Origin: Cellulomonas soli
GTDB lineage: Bacteria; Actinomycetota; Actinomycetes; Actinomycetales; Cellulomonadaceae
Length of the DNA: 64,000 nt
Assembly: GCF_013409305.1 (NCBI RefSeq)
Contig: NZ_JACBZJ010000001.1
Location: forward strand, 1,550,001-1,614,000
Direction: 5' to 3'
The position numbers and the translations under genes are program-made. The notes below the pieces were generated by a model, which did no database searches, had not been told where the DNA came from, and saw only the letters and a list, made by a program, of their open reading frames with translations. Shown here piece after piece: positions 41,955 through 51,110 of the stretch (positions within the stretch are counted from its first letter, which is position 1; each line of letters opens with the position of its first letter).

Positions 41955-43358
41955 TGTCGTCGTTGGAGTTGAAGGGGTTGTTCTTCGCGGCCCTCGCGGT
42001 GGAGGAGGGGAACGTCTCGGCCGCTGCGCGTGAGGTCGGGGTGAATCTGAACACGGCGTTCGGGTGGGTGCGCAAGGCCGGTCTCCGCGGGACAGGCACT
42101 GGCGGCCGGGGTGGGCATCCTGGTCGGGCGGAGTACGAACGGTTGCGCGCTCAGGGAGTCAGCCGACGGCAGGCCGCTCGGCGTGTCAGCGTGCACGTGC
42201 GCACTGCTCGGGACTGGGATCGGGGCGTGCTCTCGCGAGGTCATACCCGGATCTATCCCGACGGCCGGAAGGTGGACTACCGCACCGGTGAGACCACGGC
42301 GGTCACCCCGCCGATCGGGCCGTCGATGGCCGTCGTGGAGGCCGTGCTGCACCCTCGGTTCCTGACCCTGGTCGAGCGTGAGCAGATCGCCGATCTGCGC
42401 CGTCGAGGTGAGTCGTTTCGCGCGATCGGGCGGGCACTGGGTCGGCCCGCGTCCACGATCATGCGTGAGATCAGCGCCAGGTCCGTCGACGGCATCTACC
42501 TTCCGCACCGCGCGCACCGGTCGTGGGCCTCGGGCAGGTCGCGGCCCCGGCAGGCCAAGCTCGCCCGGCACGGTCGCCTGCGTGACTACGTCGCGGGCAG
42601 GCTTGCCGAGCAGTGGTCTCCCGAGCAGATCTGTCACGCTCTGGTCCGGGAGTTCCCGGACGACGAGAGCATGCGGGTGAGCGTGGAGACGATCTACCAG
42701 GCGATCTACGTCCAGGCCCGCGGCGGTTTGCGCCGGGAGGTCGCCGACGCGCTGCGCACCGGGCGCACCCGCCGCAAGCCCCACCGGGCGCCCGAGCAGC
42801 GCACGCCTCGGTTCGTCGATGAGATGGTGATGATCTCCGAGCGGCCGGCCGAGGTCGCCGACCGGGCGGTGCCCGGGCACTGGGAGGGCGACCTGATCGT
42901 CGGGACGGGGTCGCGCTCGGCGATCGTGACCCTGGTCGAGCGCTCGACCCGTTACGTGATGCTCGGGCACCTGCCCGGCGGGCACACCGCCGAAGAGGTC
43001 CGCGATGTGCTGGTCCCGCTGATCGGGTCTCTGCCGGCGCACCTGCGCGGGTCGCTGACCTGGGACCAGGGCTGTGAGATGGCCGCCCACCAGCAGTTCA
43101 GCATCGCGACCGGGGTCCCGGTCTACTTCTGCGACCCGCACTCGCCCTGGCAGCGCGGGTCGAACGAGAACACCAACGGTCTGCTGCGCCAGTACTTCCC
43201 CAAGGGCACCGACCTGTCCGTCCACTCACCGGCCGACCTCGAGCACGTCGCTCAACAGCTCAACGCCCGACCACGCAAGACGCTCGACTGGGGCACCCCA
43301 GCCGAGCGCCTGCGTGATCTACTGACGACCACGTAGGCCACCAGGTGTTGCGAGGACC
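41913..43358 (+). mobile_element. IS30-family insertion sequence
   Basis: About 1.45 kb. Imperfect terminal inverted repeats: GATCCCCGCAACACC (41913-41927) against the complement of 43344-43358 (13/15 match). Carries one transposase. The exact ends and target duplication cannot be fixed because the flanks are themselves complementary (split terminator). Confidence 0.88.
41954..43336 (+). CDS. IS30-family transposase
   Basis: 460 residues. The N-terminal HTH (NVSAAAREVGVNLNTAFGWVRKAG) is followed by a second helical domain with LGRPASTIMREISA. The DDE domain shows GHWEGDLIVG (first Asp), LTWDQGCEM (second Asp) and SNENTNGLLRQYFPKGTDLS (Glu and family tail). It looks intact. Start GTG 41954, sequestered by the left-end hairpin. 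Confidence 0.95.
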   Translation: MSSLELKGLFFAALAVEEGNVSAAAREVGVNLNTAFGWVRKAGLRGTGTGGRGGHPGRAEYERLRAQGVSRRQAARRVSVHVRTARDWDRGVLSRGHTRIYPDGRKVDYRTGETTAVTPPIGPSMAVVEAVLHPRFLTLVEREQIADLRRRGESFRAIGRALGRPASTIMREISARSVDGIYLPHRAHRSWASGRSRPRQAKLARHGRLRDYVAGRLAEQWSPEQICHALVREFPDDESMRVSVETIYQAIYVQARGGLRREVADALRTGRTRRKPHRAPEQRTPRFVDEMVMISERPAEVADRAVPGHWEGDLIVGTGSRSAIVTLVERSTRYVMLGHLPGGHTAEEVRDVLVPLIGSLPAHLRGSLTWDQGCEMAAHQQFSIATGVPVYFCDPHSPWQRGSNENTNGLLRQYFPKGTDLSVHSPADLEHVAQQLNARPRKTLDWGTPAERLRDLLTTT

Positions 43359-43383
43359 CCGAGAATCCGCCCTCCGGCCGGGC

Positions 43384-43395
43384 GGGGCGCTTCGT
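43384..43395 (+). terminator. right arm of rplI terminator (interrupted by IS)
   Basis: Complement of the 41880-41891 arm, GGGGCGCTTCGT. See the left arm entry. Confidence 0.8.
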
Positions 43396-43598
43396 CGTTC
43401 AGTGCAGGCGACGGCCCGGAGGCAGCTCCCGTTGCAGCGGAGCCGCCGCGTCGGGCCCGACAGAGAGAGCCCAGGGTGGCGCGCCGCGTCAAAGGCGACG
43501 CCGTGCATTCGGTCAAGGGGCAGGCACCACGCACCGCTGAGATCTCCGAGTCCTCAAAGCACGTCGACGAGCGGCGCGGCGCCCCCTACGGTGACGAC

Positions 43599-43934
43599 AT
43601 GCGTCGCAACACCCCGCAGGAGAAGAAGCAGCTCAGCCTGCAGAAGGACCGGCGCAACTCCTACGGCGAGAACGACAAGGCCTCACGCAAGGCCATCCCG
43701 GCGGCCAAGGCGCGGGTGAACCGCGCCAATCGCAGGGCCGACACCGTCGCCCTGACCGAGTCCCTGGGCGCACCTGACGAAGACGTCGCCGCGGCCTCGG
43801 AGGACGCGGTCGAGGGACGCCGACGCAAGGTCTGGCGCAAGTGGCCGGACGAGCCTCTGGGCAAGATGCTTGCCCGCCGCACGGACAACGACGAGCAGCG
43901 CCCGTTCGACCCTTCCTGGCGCAACCCGTACTGA
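43599..43934 (+). CDS. conserved-looking charged hypothetical protein
   Basis: 111 residues, highly charged, with stretches RRNTPQEKKQLSLQKDRRNSYGEND and WRKWPDEPLGKMLARR. No catalytic motif or membrane segment. ATG 43599 is the first start that leaves a plausible 5' region; the frame is open from 43476. Followed by a clear terminator. Function unknown. Confidence 0.7.
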   Translation: MRRNTPQEKKQLSLQKDRRNSYGENDKASRKAIPAAKARVNRANRRADTVALTESLGAPDEDVAAASEDAVEGRRRKVWRKWPDEPLGKMLARRTDNDEQRPFDPSWRNPY

Positions 43935-43950
43935 GCCCTAGCTGAGCTCC

Positions 43951-43971
43951 TCCGGATGCGTAGCATCCGGA
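43951..43971 (+). terminator. terminator after the 43.6-kb gene
   Basis: Perfect 9-bp stem TCCGGATGC / GCATCCGGA with a 3-nt loop (GTA), 17 bp after the stop codon. Might also serve the convergent gene at 44123. Confidence 0.85.
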
Positions 43972-44122
43972 AACAGCGTCCGCGCAGCGAGCCCGGACCT
44001 GCGGGCGAAGCAACAAGCACGTGCTGACACAGATGTTTCGCGCAGGTCGATAGTGACGGCACCCGGCGGCTGGACGTGCATCGGGCGCTCGTCCGCCGAG
44101 AGCGGATCTGCTGACGGCAGGC

Positions 44123-44659
44123 TTATCTTGCCCACGGGGTACGCGCTCGGATGCTCTCGAGGGTCTCGCCCGGGCTGATGACGACCGACTCGCAGCCAGA
44201 GTCCTCCATGGCGACGACCGCTCCGCACAAGGTGGAGATCGCCTGCGCCGCGCGGAGGACGGCATCGGGGTGCGGCTTGGAGAAGCCGACGGCATCGACA
44301 CGCCCGTCGGCGGGCAACGGACGCTCGTACGCTGCGCGGATCTCAGCGGGGCTGCCCTCGGGAGTCCGCTCGCCGACGAGATGGAGTGACACGCCACCCA
44401 TGTCGAGCTCGGATCGTGATCCGCCGGGCGGTGCGGCGTCGAACGTCGCGCACGGCTCCGAGCTGTCGACGGTGAACCAGGCATCGCCTTGGCATCCTGC
44501 GTCATGCAGGACGCGCAGCACGTCCCGCACCGTCGGTGGACGATCCGGGTCTGCTGGTCGCTGCGCGGGCATCGGACCGACGACGACCTCCGCCAGCCAT
44601 TCCCAGGTCTCGTCGTCGCTGACCGTGGACAGCGGAAACACTGACGCCCCCCAGCCCAT
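44123..44659 (-). CDS. hypothetical protein
   Basis: 178 residues, soluble, Cys at about residues 56, 69, 145 and 156. Start ATG 44657-44659 behind GAGGAGAA. No family recognised. The codon use and RBS support a real gene. Confidence 0.65.
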   Translation of the reverse strand: MGWGASVFPLSTVSDDETWEWLAEVVVGPMPAQRPADPDRPPTVRDVLRVLHDAGCQGDAWFTVDSSEPCATFDAAPPGGSRSELDMGGVSLHLVGERTPEGSPAEIRAAYERPLPADGRVDAVGFSKPHPDAVLRAAQAISTLCGAVVAMEDSGCESVVISPGETLESIRARTPWAR

Positions 44660-44737
44660 CCGTTCTCCTCTGTGTGTAGGTCGACTACGCCACCGTAGTC
44701 CGGGGTGCAGGCGGCCATGAGCAGTGAGGCGCTGGGT

Positions 44738-46081
44738 TCAGACCCCTGTGACCATCCATGCGGTGCGGCGTGCGCGAAGTCCGGTCGTCAAGGCGCGGGC
44801 GGCCATGAAGACGCCGGCGAACGCGGCCCAGAGCCACGCGAGACCAGATGTGCCGTCCGGCGCCCAGGCGTGCACGGCGAGTGCGCAGGGCGCGTAGGCG
44901 GCGAGGGTGCCCATGCCGGCCCAGGCGAGGTAGCGGCCGTCGCCGGCGCCGATGAGCACGCCGTCCAGGACGAAGACCCACCCGGCCATCGGCAGGGTGA
45001 CGGCCGCGACGACGAGGGCCGTGACGGCAGCTGCGCGGACGTCGGGGTCGGTGGTGAACAGCGGGACGTAGAGGGGTGCGAGTCCGCCGACGAGCAGGCC
45101 GATCGCCGCGCCTGCGCCGACGCCCCACTGCAGCGTGCGGCGCAGCAGCGCGCGGGTGCCCGGCACGTCGCCCGCGCCGAGCGCGTGACCGATGAGTGCC
45201 TGGGCGGCGATGGCGAGCGCGTCGAGGGCGAAGGCCGTCAGGCCCCACACGGCGTTGACGACCTGGTGCCCGGCGAGCGCGACGGCGCCGAGGCCGGTCG
45301 CGACCCAGACGGTGAGGAGGATCGCCAGGCGGAGCGAGACGGTCCGGACGAGCAGGGGAGTGCCGGCGCGCACGTGCCGCCAGACGCCGCCGGCTGCCGG
45401 TCGCACGTCGGCGCCTGCGGCCCGGGCTCCGCGCACGACCACGATCGTCAGGACGGCGGCCATGGCGACCTGGGTCAGCGCGGTGCCCAGGCCGGAGCCG
45501 GCGATCCCCATGCCGACGCCGTAGACGAGGACGACGTTGAGGACGGCGTTGACGACCGCGCCCGAGGCGGCGACGCCGAGCGGGGTCCGGGTGTCCTGCA
45601 GCCCGCGCAGGGCGCCCGTGGCGGCGAGCACGAGCAGCATGCCGGGCAGACCGGGGGCCGACCAGCGCAGGTAGGTGACGGCGTGGTCGGCGACGTCACC
45701 GGCAGCCCCGAGCGCACCCACCGCCCACGGCGCGCTCGCCCAGGTCGCCACCGCGAGGACGACGCCGAGGCCGAGGGCGAGCCACATGCCGTCGACGCCG
45801 ACCTGGAGGGCACCGGCACCGTCACCCGCCCCGAGCCGACGGGCCACGGCGGAGGTCGTGGCGTACGCGAGGAACACGCACAGCCCGACGACGGTCACCA
45901 GGACGGTCGAGGCGAGCGACAGGCCGGCGAGCTGGGCGGTGCCGAGGTGCCCGACCACCGCGGAGTCGACGAGGACGAACAGCGGTTCGGCGACGAGCGC
46001 GCCGAGGGCGGGGACCGCGAGGGCCAGGATCCGACGGTCGACGGCGCGAGATGAGTGTCCAGCAGGTGAAATGACAGCCAC
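44738..46081 (-). CDS. MATE family efflux transporter (DinF-like)
   Basis: 447 residues, about 12 hydrophobic segments in two halves. The first half starts ILALAVPALGALVAEPLFVLVDSAVVGHLG, the MATE/DinF N-terminal pattern. Drug or metabolite:cation antiport is expected. GTG start 46079-46081; the ORF reaches further upstream without homology. Divergent from dnaB. Confidence 0.9.
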   Translation of the reverse strand: MAVISPAGHSSRAVDRRILALAVPALGALVAEPLFVLVDSAVVGHLGTAQLAGLSLASTVLVTVVGLCVFLAYATTSAVARRLGAGDGAGALQVGVDGMWLALGLGVVLAVATWASAPWAVGALGAAGDVADHAVTYLRWSAPGLPGMLLVLAATGALRGLQDTRTPLGVAASGAVVNAVLNVVLVYGVGMGIAGSGLGTALTQVAMAAVLTIVVVRGARAAGADVRPAAGGVWRHVRAGTPLLVRTVSLRLAILLTVWVATGLGAVALAGHQVVNAVWGLTAFALDALAIAAQALIGHALGAGDVPGTRALLRRTLQWGVGAGAAIGLLVGGLAPLYVPLFTTDPDVRAAAVTALVVAAVTLPMAGWVFVLDGVLIGAGDGRYLAWAGMGTLAAYAPCALAVHAWAPDGTSGLAWLWAAFAGVFMAARALTTGLRARRTAWMVTGV

Positions 46082-46393
46082 CCTTTCGTTCGTCCACACC
46101 CGGTGCGTGACGTTCCTGCAGGTCAGGGCGCCCGACGGGAACGACATTGGTCGATCCGGACAGGTTGTCCACAAGGCTGTCCACCGCCTGTGCACAGCGT
46201 GCTGGGCCTGTCCACAAGTTCTCCCCAGGAACGTACACAGCACATCACGGCCTCGTTTGTGAGGCGGCTCGGGCCGCGCCTACTCTCGCGTGACGACGAA
46301 CCCCTGGGCCTGCGGCGGCCCGGCGAGGTGGTGTCGGTACCGCATGCTAGAACAGACGTTCGAGCGCGGACGACGGGCAAGGACGGGCAGACG
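46082..46393. promoter_or_regulatory. MATE-dnaB divergent intergenic region with DnaA boxes
   Basis: 312 bp, no gene. Holds TTGTCCACA (46165-46173) and CTGTCCACA (46208-46216), both matching the actinobacterial DnaA-box consensus. They lie about 180-230 bp upstream of dnaB. Confidence 0.7.
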
Positions 46394-49300
46394 GTGACCA
46401 TCGAGGACCTCGAGTACGGGATGCCTCCGGCCTCCGACCGCGGCGGCAGCCCGGCCTACGACCGCACCCCGCCCCAGGACCTCGACGCGGAGCGCTCGGT
46501 GCTCGGCGGCATGATGATCTCGAAGGACGCCATCGCCGACGTCATCGAGCAGCTGCGCGGCCAGGACTTCTACCGTCCCGCGCACGAGGTCGTCTACGAC
46601 GCCATCCTCGACCTGTACGGCCGCGGTGAGCCCGCCGACGCCATCACCGTCGCCGACGAGCTGACCAAGCGCGGGGAGATCACCAAGATCGGCGGGGCGC
46701 CGTACCTGCACACGCTCATCTCCTCCGTGCCGACGGCCGCCAACGCCGGCTACTACGCGCGGATCGTGCGAGAGCGCTCCATCCTGCGCAAGCTCGTCGA
46801 GGCCGGCACGCGCATCGTGCAGCTCGGCTACGGGACCGACGGGGGCGACGTCGACGAGATCGTCAACAACGCCCAGGCCGAGGTGTACGCCGTCACCGAG
46901 CGCCGCGCGTCCGAGGACTACCTGCCGCTGAGCGAGATCATCGGCGGCACGGTCGACGAGATCGAGGCCGCCGGCCACCGCGGCGAGGGCATGATCGGCG
47001 TGCCGACCGGGTTCTCCGACCTCGACCGCCTGACCAACGGGTTGCACCCGGGGCAGATGATCGTCGTCGCCGCGCGGCCTGCCATCGGCAAGGCGCTGGC
47101 TCTCGACACCCCCCTGCCGACCCCGTCCGGCTGGACCACGATGGGGGAGGTGCAGGTCGGTGACCGGCTCATCGCCGCCGACGGGACCCCGACCACCGTG
47201 GTCGCCGCGACCGACGTCCTTGTCGACCGCCCCTGCTACCGCGTGACGTTCGACGACGGGACGCAGATCGTCGCCGACGCGCTGCACGAGTGGGCCACGC
47301 GGACGCGGGCGGAGCGCCGCGGCTCGGGCGCCGACGCCTCGATCCGGACCACCGAGGAGATCGCCGCGACGCTCCGCTGCCGGACCGCGGAGGCGAGGGC
47401 CAACCACTCGGTCGAGACCGCGTCGCCGCTGCTGCTGCCCGAGGCGAGCCTCCCGCTCGACCCGTACGCACTCGGCGTGTGGCTCGGCGACGGGCACTCC
47501 GGTTCCGCGCGGTTCACCAGCGCGGACCCCGAGATCGCCATGCGGATCGAGGGGCGCGGACTCGACGTCGTGCTCTCCGAGGCCGCCTCGACCACCTCCG
47601 GCGCGGCTCGCCTCTACACGCTCCGCCTGCCCGACGAGGCACCGGTGACGAGCCGACCGTGTGACGTGTGCGGCACTGAGTTCGCGCCGGCCCGCAGCCA
47701 GGTCCGCACCTGCGGGCGCTCGTGCGGGGGGCGCGCCAAGGCGGTCGCGCCGCGCCTCACGGTGCCGCCGACGTGCCCGGACTGCGGTCGGCCCTCCTCG
47801 GGCCTGCGTCGTTGCCAGGAATGCCACAGCGCGCACGGGACGGTGCAGGGACTGCTGCGCACGCTCGGGGTGCTGGGCGACAAGCACATTCCCGCGGTGT
47901 ACCTGCGGGGGAGCGAGACGCAGCGGCGGGAGTTGCTTGCCGGCCTGCTCGACACCGACGGGACCGTGAACCCGACTGGTAGCCCGCAGCTCACGTTCAC
48001 CAACCGCCGGCTCGCGCTCGACACCCGCGAGCTCGTGCACTCCCTGGGATACCGCACCGGCATGTCGACCCGCCCGGTTCGGGGCCGGAACGTCGAGTCC
48101 TCGGTCGCCTACACGATCACCTTCACGACAGACGACGACGTGTTCGCGCTCGAGCGCAAGCGTCTGGTCCACAAGGAGCGCCGTCGGCCCTCGACCCCTC
48201 GCCTGCGGCAGCGGTTCGTCGTCGAGGTCGAGCGGATCGACTCGGTCCCGGTGCGCTGCGTCGAGATCGACCACGCCTCGCACCTCTACCTGGCGAGCGA
48301 GTCGATGGTGCCCACGCACAACTCGACGCTCGGCATCGACATCGTCCGCTCGGCGGCCATCAAGCACGGAATGACGGCCGTCGTCTTCTCGCTCGAGATG
48401 AGCCGCAACGAGATCACCATGCGTCTGCTGTCCGCCGAGGCGCGGGTGCACCTGCAGAAGCTGCGCACCGGGCAGATGGGCGAGGACGACTGGCAGAAGC
48501 TCGCCGCGACCATGGGCAAGATCTCCGAGGCGCCGCTGTTCATCGACGACTCGCCGAACATGTCGCTCATGGAGATCCGGGCCAAGTGCCGCCGCCTGAA
48601 GCAGCGGCACGACCTGAAGATCGTCGTCATCGACTACCTCCAGCTGATGTCGTCCGGCAAGCGCGTCGAGTCCCGCCAGCAGGAGGTCTCCGAGTTCTCC
48701 CGCGCGCTCAAGCTCATGGCCAAGGAGCTCGAGGTGCCGGTCATCGCCATCTCGCAGCTGAACCGTGGCCCTGAGCAGCGCACGGACAAGAAGCCCCAGA
48801 TGAGCGACCTTCGCGAATCTGGCTGCCTCACCGAAGACGCACGGATCTTGCGGGCCGACACGGGCGCCGAGACGACGCTCGGCGAGCTGTACGCGCTGGG
48901 CGCCAAGGACGTGCCCGTGTGGGCTCTCGACGAGCGCCTGCAGTACGTTCGCCGGCACCTGACCCACGTGTTCCCGACAGGGACCAAGCCCGCGTACCGG
49001 CTGCGGCTCGCCTCGGGCAAGGAGGTCACCGCGACGGCGAACCACCCGTTCCTCACGTATGAGGGGTGGACCCCGCTCGGCGACCTGGAGGTCGGCTCGC
49101 GCCTCGGCGTGCCGCGGCACGTCCCGGGCCCGGAGCGCACCGGTGTGCGGTCGGACGAGGACGTCAGGATGCTGGCGCGCCTGGTCATCGGACGCGCCAC
49201 CACTGCATCCGCGGTGTGGGCCGACGAGGTCTGGCAGTCGCAAGGCGTCCGAATCCCCAACGTCGCGTTCCACCTCCCGAAGGAGCAGATCGCGCTCTTC

Positions 49301-50026
49301 CTGCGGACGGCCTTCTCGGAGGCCGCCTCGGTCGAGCTCGACGACTCGCTGGGACGAGTCGCACTCCCTGCGACCGACCGCAGCGTCCTCGATGGGCTGG
49401 CGCGGCTGCTCCTGCGGTTCGGCATCTCGGTACGGGTCCGCCGCCTGGGCGGCGCGCACCGGCTCGAGATCGTCGGCAGGGACGACCTGCGCCGGTTCCT
49501 TCAGGAGGTCGGTCTCGACGGGCGGTCGGTCGCTGCCGCATCGACTCTCCTGGATCGGGTGCGGGCGAAGGCGACCGACGACGGCGCGCAGCAGGAGTGG
49601 CGCGCGGATCTGCGCCAGGTCCTCACCGGTGCCGTCACCGCGGCAGTCGGCGGTGCGGACACCAAGCGGGTCCCGCTCGGCCACATCGTCGACGTCCTCG
49701 ACCGGGTCGACATGGACGTCGATGCCGTGAACGACCTGCTGTGGGACGAGGTCGTGGCGATCGAGTCGGTGGGGGAGCGAGCGGTCTTCGACGCCACCGT
49801 GCTTGGCACCCACAACTTCATCGCGAACGGCATCGCCGTCCACAACAGCATCGAGCAGGACGCCGACATGGTGATCCTGCTGCACCGTGAGGATGCCTAC
49901 GAGAAGGAATCCCCCCGCGCCGGCGAGGCGGACCTCATCGTGGCCAAGCACCGAAACGGCCCGACGGACACGATCACTGTCGCGTTCCAGGGGCACTACT
50001 CACGCTTCGTGGACATGCAAGCCTAG
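46394..50026 (+). CDS. dnaB: replicative DNA helicase DnaB with two in-frame inteins
   Basis: Precursor of 1210 residues; the spliced helicase would be 459 residues, a normal DnaB. Extein 1 (1-233) has the N-terminal DnaB domain and reaches the P-loop (ARPAIGK). Extein 2 (644-810) resumes at STLGID and includes IDYLQLMSSG (Walker B). Extein 3 (1152-1210) starts SIEQDADMVILLHR. The start is GTG 46394 with GGACGGG upstream; longer frames are antisense shadows. Conserved DnaB residues flank both inteins with nothing missing, so splicing should restore function. Without splicing the P-loop is interrupted. Confidence 0.96.
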   Translation: MTIEDLEYGMPPASDRGGSPAYDRTPPQDLDAERSVLGGMMISKDAIADVIEQLRGQDFYRPAHEVVYDAILDLYGRGEPADAITVADELTKRGEITKIGGAPYLHTLISSVPTAANAGYYARIVRERSILRKLVEAGTRIVQLGYGTDGGDVDEIVNNAQAEVYAVTERRASEDYLPLSEIIGGTVDEIEAAGHRGEGMIGVPTGFSDLDRLTNGLHPGQMIVVAARPAIGKALALDTPLPTPSGWTTMGEVQVGDRLIAADGTPTTVVAATDVLVDRPCYRVTFDDGTQIVADALHEWATRTRAERRGSGADASIRTTEEIAATLRCRTAEARANHSVETASPLLLPEASLPLDPYALGVWLGDGHSGSARFTSADPEIAMRIEGRGLDVVLSEAASTTSGAARLYTLRLPDEAPVTSRPCDVCGTEFAPARSQVRTCGRSCGGRAKAVAPRLTVPPTCPDCGRPSSGLRRCQECHSAHGTVQGLLRTLGVLGDKHIPAVYLRGSETQRRELLAGLLDTDGTVNPTGSPQLTFTNRRLALDTRELVHSLGYRTGMSTRPVRGRNVESSVAYTITFTTDDDVFALERKRLVHKERRRPSTPRLRQRFVVEVERIDSVPVRCVEIDHASHLYLASESMVPTHNSTLGIDIVRSAAIKHGMTAVVFSLEMSRNEITMRLLSAEARVHLQKLRTGQMGEDDWQKLAATMGKISEAPLFIDDSPNMSLMEIRAKCRRLKQRHDLKIVVIDYLQLMSSGKRVESRQQEVSEFSRALKLMAKELEVPVIAISQLNRGPEQRTDKKPQMSDLRESGCLTEDARILRADTGAETTLGELYALGAKDVPVWALDERLQYVRRHLTHVFPTGTKPAYRLRLASGKEVTATANHPFLTYEGWTPLGDLEVGSRLGVPRHVPGPERTGVRSDEDVRMLARLVIGRATTASAVWADEVWQSQGVRIPNVAFHLPKEQIALFLRTAFSEAASVELDDSLGRVALPATDRSVLDGLARLLLRFGISVRVRRLGGAHRLEIVGRDDLRRFLQEVGLDGRSVAAASTLLDRVRAKATDDGAQQEWRADLRQVLTGAVTAAVGGADTKRVPLGHIVDVLDRVDMDVDAVNDLLWDEVVAIESVGERAVFDATVLGTHNFIANGIAVHNSIEQDADMVILLHREDAYEKESPRAGEADLIVAKHRNGPTDTITVAFQGHYSRFVDMQA
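47093..48322 (+). other. DnaB intein 1 (class 3-like, 410 aa, with homing endonuclease)
   Basis: Inserted in the P-loop between GK and ST. It starts with Ala (ALALDTPLPTPSGW), which excludes class 1. The class 3 WCT triad is visible: Trp in block B (DALHEWAT), Cys in block F (PVRCVEIDHASHLYL) and Thr in block G (VPTHN). It ends HN, with Ser as the +1 residue. LAGLIDADG-type motifs LGVWLGDG (about precursor residue 360) and LLAGLLDTDG (about 515) look intact. Two CxxC-based clusters (residues 423-443 and 461-477) form a zinc-ribbon-like insert within the endonuclease. Confidence 0.92.
48824..49846 (+). other. DnaB intein 2 (class 1, 341 aa, decayed endonuclease)
   Basis: Inserted after RESG and before SIEQDAD. 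Starts with Cys (CLTEDARIL), has block B TANHPF (near residue 880) and block F VFDATVLGTHNFIANGIAVHN, +1 Ser. These fit a class 1 intein. The region where LAGLIDADG motifs are expected reads LARLVIGRAT and FLRTAFSEAASVELD, with the catalytic Asp positions lost, so homing activity is probably gone while splicing residues remain. Confidence 0.9.
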
Positions 50027-50198
50027 CCAATGGTGCTGCCGCGGTTCGTCGAATCCAGAAACGGACGCACTCGTGGGAGTTGGTGAAAACGATCGGCCGT
50101 CTGGAGGGCGTTCTGGAAGGCCTGGGGTCCAAAGAACGGCCTTCGGCGGGCTCTGACCCGTCGGGGCCAGCCCGCAGCCTGTAGCAGATCAGGTCCGA

Positions 50199-50227
50199 GG
50201 ACTCCCGTCCGGAGCGGCCGGGAGTCC
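50199..50227 (+). terminator. possible terminator after dnaB
   Basis: 9-bp perfect stem GGACTCCCG / CGGGAGTCC with an 11-nt loop, about 170 bp after the dnaB stop. The 287-bp gap to the next gene holds nothing else recognisable. Confidence 0.55.
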
Positions 50228-50313
50228 AGTCTCGGCACCGCCCGTGGCTGCCCCATGGGCGGGTCGAACGCAGTGGTTGCTCGTGTGTGATTCTCGAAGG
50301 TTCGGGGGTTGGC

Positions 50314-51039
50314 ATGGCTAAGGTGCGGGTGTACGAACTGGCGAAGGAGCTCGGGGTCGACTCGAGGGCATTGATGACAAGGCTTGCTGAGATCGGTGAG
50401 TTCGTGCGGAGCGCGTCGGGCACGATCGAGCCGGATATCGTGCGGAAGTTGCGCGAGGAGTACTCGGCAGGCGGTGGCTTGCGGGCGCCGGCTTCGGGCC
50501 TCAGCGTGGCGCCAATGCGGACACAGCCAAGAGTGTCAGCGCGCGCACAGGACCGGGCCGCGGGAGCCAGCACCGGGCGGCGCGGGAACCCGTTCGTGGT
50601 CAGGTCGAAGACCCGGCCGTTCGTGGAAGGAACAGCGCCGCGGCGGCGACTCGCGGACCGTGCGCGCGAAGACGCCGAACGGGTGTTCGGTGTTGACGCC
50701 GTACGTGAGACCGACCGGATCGTTGCGAACGGTCGCGTGCGGTACACGGACGGGTACGGGTTGCCATGGCAGCGGCTCCTCATCGAACACGAGACGTACC
50801 TGGAGTTCCTCCGCGTCGGTCTGGACGCGCACGACGCCGACCTCGCATACGAGTGCTTGATCGCGGGCCTGCGTCCCGCGGAGATGATGACGCACCTTGG
50901 AGACAAGACAGTGTTGGAGTGGTTGCGTGCCGGGCATTCGGCTGGAATGGTCGCGGGCACCCTTGAACAGTGTCGTCTGGACCCGAAGAGCAGGCATCTG
51001 GTCGTCGAACAGGAGACCACGCGGGGGTCGACAGCCTGA
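50314..51039 (+). CDS. orphan protein with IF-2 N-terminal domain
   Basis: 241 residues. The first 50 residues ([21 protein letters not shown]...) match the IF2_N domain of actinobacterial initiation factor 2, but there is no GTPase or other IF-2 domain. An Arg/Ser-rich linker (60-115) leads to an unrecognised C-terminal region rich in Leu/Glu/Asp. ATG 50314 is followed by the domain start. The codon use (more TTG, ATT, CGA-type codons) is less biased than neighbours, suggesting recent acquisition. Function unknown. Confidence 0.7.
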   Translation: MAKVRVYELAKELGVDSRALMTRLAEIGEFVRSASGTIEPDIVRKLREEYSAGGGLRAPASGLSVAPMRTQPRVSARAQDRAAGASTGRRGNPFVVRSKTRPFVEGTAPRRRLADRAREDAERVFGVDAVRETDRIVANGRVRYTDGYGLPWQRLLIEHETYLEFLRVGLDAHDADLAYECLIAGLRPAEMMTHLGDKTVLEWLRAGHSAGMVAGTLEQCRLDPKSRHLVVEQETTRGSTA

Positions 51040-51110
51040 ACTCCGCGTAAGCCCGGGCCTGCTGGACGCGTAGGTGGCATCGGGTAGTTTGCCTTCTCGC
51101 CGCGCCGGCC

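Noticed and set aside
46280..49996. 1238-codon open frame antisense to dnaB
   Set aside because: Composition is Arg/Asp/Val/Leu with no motifs; a mirror of GC-rich coding in dnaB.
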